This document shows, one piece after another, positions 61,226 to 64,000 of a stretch of 64,000 nt of DNA; the stretch's first letter is position 1; each line of letters starts with the position of its first letter. Origin of the DNA: Mycobacterium adipatum (GTDB lineage: Bacteria > Actinomycetota > Actinomycetes > Mycobacteriales > Mycobacteriaceae); assembly GCF_001644575.1 (NCBI RefSeq), contig NZ_CP015596.1:2046001-2110000 (forward strand). Direction: 5' to 3'. Position numbers and translations under genes: made by a program. A model generated the notes under the pieces. It did not search any database, was not told the DNA's origin, and saw only the letters and a list, made by a program, of their open reading frames with translations.

Positions 61226-61978
61226 TCACTGGGGCTGTGCGGACGGTAGCACGTGTAGGGTCGACGGCCACCTCGGCGGCGGGCCACCGAACGCCAGCGC
61301 CGCGTTCGCGATGATCCGCTTGCCCATCAACCGATTACCGACACCGCCCACGACGGCACCGACGCCGACCGGCAGCAGTTTGCCGAACGCGATGGCCCCG
61401 CGCTTGAGCGCGTACTTCTTGACGAAGAACTTCAGCAGCCGGTTGTTCAGCTGCGATACCGCCGGCAGCGGCAGCGTCGCCGCACCGTCGGAGATCCAGG
61501 CGCCGCTGGTGCGGCCTCCGCCGAGCAGATCGGCGACCGCGTGCTTGCTGTCCTCGCCCACCAGCACCGCCAGCACCAGGGCGCGGCGCCGTTCGCGGTG
61601 ATCGGCGGGGATGCCGTGCACCTCGGCCACCGCCAGCGCGAACACCGCGGTGGCCTCCAGGAACACCACCGTCTCCCCGGCGACGGCGGACATCGCCACC
61701 AGGGTGCCGATACCGGGGAACGCGGCGGCCGAGCCGACCGCGGCGCCACTGGCCATCACCGCCGCCAGATAGTGCTTCTCCAGTGCGGTGATGATCTCGG
61801 CCGGGGTGGCGTCCGGACGCTGCCTGCGCAGCCGGTCCACATAGGCGGTGACGGCCGGCGCCTGCAACCGCGTGCTGCGTTCGAGGATGTGGGACAGCGC
61901 CTTGGCGGCCGCGCCGGGGTCCTCATCGACCCCGTCCCGGACGGCGGGCAGATTCTTGCTGCTGGACCGAGCGTTCAT
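61226..61978 (-). CDS. Rv1249c-like membrane protein
   Basis: 250 residues: a helical N-terminal part (LSHILERSTRLQAPAVTAYVDRLRR), hydrophobic segments AAVMASGAAVGSAAAFPGIGTLVAMSAVAGETVVFLEATAVFALAVAEVHG and GAIAFGKLLPVGVGAVVGGVGNRLMGKRII. This is like EcsC-type or Rv1249c proteins. Function unknown. The ATG at 61978 is preferred over the TTG/ATG upstream because the N-terminal helix starts there. It follows kgd on the same strand in reverse order of transcription. Confidence 0.78.
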   Translation of the reverse strand: MNARSSSKNLPAVRDGVDEDPGAAAKALSHILERSTRLQAPAVTAYVDRLRRQRPDATPAEIITALEKHYLAAVMASGAAVGSAAAFPGIGTLVAMSAVAGETVVFLEATAVFALAVAEVHGIPADHRERRRALVLAVLVGEDSKHAVADLLGGGRTSGAWISDGAATLPLPAVSQLNNRLLKFFVKKYALKRGAIAFGKLLPVGVGAVVGGVGNRLMGKRIIANAALAFGGPPPRWPSTLHVLPSAQPQ

Positions 61979-62168
61979 CAACGGTTTCTCCCATCGCATC
62001 CCTGGAATGTGCTCCCACGGTGCCTGTCGAATACCCAGGCTAATGCCCGTTCAACGCGTGGGGGTCCGACCCGTGTGCCCGCACCCGCAGTGACGGCGGT
62101 CACGGGCCGGCCCGGGAAGAAAAAACCTCGGTGCGGCGCTGGCCATAGTCGTGGCAACATCCCCGGGC

Positions 62169-63413
62169 GTGACAACCGAGCGCGTGGAGCCCAGCAGACT
62201 CCGGATCATCACCGTCCTGGGACTGATGATCGCGCTCGGGCCGTTGACCATCGACATGTATCTGCCGGCGCTGCCGCGGATCGCCGACGACCTGGTGGTG
62301 TCCTCGTCGGTGGTGCAGTTGACCTTGACCGGCACGCTGGCGGGGCTGGCCTTCGGGCAGCTGATCATCGGACCGCTCTCGGATTCGTTGGGCCGCCGTG
62401 TCCCGTTGATGGCAGGTATCGCGCTGCACATGCTGGCCTCGCTGGTGTGCCTGTTCGCGCCGAACATTCAGGTGCTCGGCGCCGGGCGGGTGCTGCAGGG
62501 GTTCGGTGCCGCCGCGGCGGCCGTGGTGGCCGTTGCCGTCGTCGGCGACCTGTACGTCGACTCCGCCGCCGCCACCGTGATGTCCCGGCTCATCCTGGTG
62601 CTCGGCGTGGCGCCCGTCATCGCGCCGTCGCTGGGTGCGGTGGTGCTGCTCAAGGCGTCGTGGCACTGGATCTTCGCCGTGCTGGTGGTGCTCGCCGGCG
62701 CGCTGTTGCTGCTGGCGGCGCTCGCGCTGCCCGAGACTCTCCCGGTGTCGCACCGGCGTCCGCTGCATGTGCGGTCCATCGTCACCACGTACGGCGCGTT
62801 GCTGCGCGATTTCCGCTTCATGACGCTGGTGTTGGTGGCCGCGCTGAGCATGGCCGGATTGTTCGGCTACATCGCCGCCGCGCCGTTCGTCCTCCAGGGC
62901 GACTACGGGCTGAACCAGCAGTCCTTCGCGCTGGTGTTCGCCGCTGGGGCGATCATCCTGATCGGGGCCACCCAGTCCAATGTGGTGTTGCTGCGCCGGT
63001 TCTCCCCGCAGGCGATCATGCGCGTCGCGCTGGTGGTGTCGGTTATCGCCGCGATCGTGTTCGTCGCGCTGGCGGTGACCGGGGTCGCCGGGCTGGCGGG
63101 GTTCCTGGCACCCGTGCTGGTGATCCTCGGCGGGATGGGCTTGGTGCTGCCGAATGCGCCCGCCGTCGCGCTGTCCCGGCACCACGAAGCCTCCGGCACG
63201 GCGGCTGCGCTGCTGGGCGCCGCCCAGTTCGGGGTCGGTGCGGTGACGGCCCCGGTGGTCGGCGTGCTGGGCAACAACGAGTTCGCGCTGGCGTCGGTCA
63301 TGTTGGTGGGGTCGGCGGTCGCGTTGGCGGCCATGGTGTTCGTCGGTCGTCCGTCCCACGCCGAGGGAGACGCCGTCGAGGTGCTCGGCGATCCACTGCC
63401 CGAACCGGCGTGA
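62169..63413 (+). CDS. Bcr/CflA-type drug-resistance MFS transporter
   Basis: 414 residues with twelve membrane helices and the DHA1 hallmark LGPLTIDMYLPALPRIADDL in the first helix; the loop between helices 2 and 3 has GPLSDSLGRR (motif A). Bcr/CflA pumps export bicyclomycin, sulfonamides and related drugs. The GTG at 62169 is chosen; GTG at 62151 is an alternative in frame. No counterpart at this position in M. tuberculosis, where Rv1250 follows Rv1249c directly. Confidence 0.85.
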   Translation: MTTERVEPSRLRIITVLGLMIALGPLTIDMYLPALPRIADDLVVSSSVVQLTLTGTLAGLAFGQLIIGPLSDSLGRRVPLMAGIALHMLASLVCLFAPNIQVLGAGRVLQGFGAAAAAVVAVAVVGDLYVDSAAATVMSRLILVLGVAPVIAPSLGAVVLLKASWHWIFAVLVVLAGALLLLAALALPETLPVSHRRPLHVRSIVTTYGALLRDFRFMTLVLVAALSMAGLFGYIAAAPFVLQGDYGLNQQSFALVFAAGAIILIGATQSNVVLLRRFSPQAIMRVALVVSVIAAIVFVALAVTGVAGLAGFLAPVLVILGGMGLVLPNAPAVALSRHHEASGTAAALLGAAQFGVGAVTAPVVGVLGNNEFALASVMLVGSAVALAAMVFVGRPSHAEGDAVEVLGDPLPEPA

Positions 63414-63510
63414 TCACCCCGGTTGTCGCGGTGTGATCGTCCCTGACTTGTCGGGAATCGGGCGGGTCCGTAGCGTCGGGCAGATCGCCAATCTCCCGAT
63501 GACGAAGTAG

Positions 63511-64000
63511 ATGTTCGAGAACCCCGCTGATCGACGCGTGCCCACGGCCCCCCGACTGACCGAGGGAGCCCGCCCGGCCAATCCCTGGCATGCCCTCTGG
63601 GCGATGCTGGTCGGGTTCTTCATGATCCTCGTCGACTCGACAATCGTCGCCGTCGCCAACAAGCGCATCATGGAGGAGCTGAACACCGACTACGACGGTG
63701 TGATCTGGGTGACCAGCGCCTATCTGCTCGCCTTCGCCGTCCCGCTGTTGGTGGCGGGCCGCCTCGGTGACCGGTTCGGGCCCAAGAACCTCTACCTCAT
63801 CGGGCTGGCGGTGTTCACCGCCGCCTCGCTGTGGTGCGGGCTGGCCGGTTCCATCGAAATGCTCATCGCCGCTCGGGTGGTGCAGGGATTCGGTGCCGCA
63901 CTGCTGACGCCGCAGACGTTGTCCATGATCACCCGCATCTTCCCGGCTGCTGGTCGCGGCGTGGCGATGAGCGTGTGGGGCGCGACCGCCGGGGTGGCCA
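63511..64000 (+). CDS. DHA2-type (14-TM) MFS efflux transporter, partial (Rv1250-like)
   Basis: The first 163 residues are visible and run off the window. [27 protein letters not shown] begins the first helix, [28 protein letters not shown] is helix 2 with motif A, and [21 protein letters not shown] is motif C-like. This belongs to the EmrB/QacA family of proton-driven drug exporters; the sequence closely follows Rv1250. ATG at 63511 or GTG at 63538 may be the start. Confidence 0.85.
   Translation, partial: MFENPADRRVPTAPRLTEGARPANPWHALWAMLVGFFMILVDSTIVAVANKRIMEELNTDYDGVIWVTSAYLLAFAVPLLVAGRLGDRFGPKNLYLIGLAVFTAASLWCGLAGSIEMLIAARVVQGFGAALLTPQTLSMITRIFPAAGRGVAMSVWGATAGVA

Noticed and set aside
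61541..63436. 631-codon plus-strand frame across the Rv1249c-like gene and the Bcr transporter
   Set aside because: It is antisense to the first and out of frame with the second; the true transporter frame has twelve membrane helices.

Overview
The window is a chromosomal segment of a high-GC, non-tuberculous member of the Mycobacteriaceae, probably a rapid-growing Mycolicibacterium. Gene content and order follow the M. tuberculosis stretch Rv1173-Rv1250: fbiC end, fadH, fdxC, dapC, pruAB, fadD36, dapD/dapE, fadD6, folP2, gpgS, tagA, glgM/glgC, an ABC efflux system with its TetR regulator, sigE-rseA-htrA-tatB, mrp, lpqY-sugABC, corA, lpqZ, kgd. The backbone is interrupted by lineage-specific genes. 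No rRNA, tRNA, insertion sequence, prophage or CRISPR array was seen.

Layout. 1-9.95 kb: end of the F420 gene fbiC, a DUF2231 membrane protein, a YceI protein, a padR-fadH operon, fdxC-dapC, and the proline catabolic genes pruA-pruB with the divergent regulator pruR. 10-15 kb: a secreted protein, a NUDIX hydrolase divergent from fadD36, a VOC protein, and the divergent lysine/diaminopimelate genes dapD and dapE. 15-22.4 kb is the accessory part: an ABC-F ATPase preceded by a short upstream ORF and a hairpin, an EspC-like type VII secretion substrate, small secreted proteins of which two share a C-terminal motif, an OafA-type acyltransferase, and a probably truncated LuxR/LAL-like regulator. 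22.4-31.4 kb: LOG-family hydrolase, fadD6, folP2-gpgS, a DivIVA-domain protein with tagA, DUF3117, glgM divergent from glgC, DUF4126 and a zinc-ribbon-like protein. 31.4-36 kb: an operon of TetR regulator, ABC ATPase, ABC permease and ICMT-like methyltransferase, then an O-methyltransferase. 36-44.9 kb: the envelope-stress operon sigE-rseA-htrA-tatB, convergent mrp, a lytic-transglycosylase-like protein ending in a tandem repeat, DUF1003 with an MgtE/CBS protein, and a CitE-like lyase. 44.8-55 kb: two DUF4190 proteins, an Rv1234-like protein, the trehalose importer lpqY-sugA-sugB-sugC followed by a SUFU-domain gene, corA, a malic enzyme and lpqZ. 55-64 kb: a hydrolase-SDR reading frame, a DUF732-like secreted protein, kgd, an Rv1249c-like membrane protein and two drug-efflux MFS genes (the last cut by the window end).

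Themes. Sugar-phosphate and glucan metabolism (GpgS, GlgM, GlgC), trehalose recycling (LpqY-SugABC), proline oxidation feeding 2-oxoglutarate metabolism (PruAB, Kgd), diaminopimelate synthesis and envelope-stress control lie close together. Many genes have a TANNNT -10-like box 6-8 nt before the start codon, which predicts leaderless transcripts. Several convergent pairs overlap by their stop codons, four of them on the sequence CTAG.
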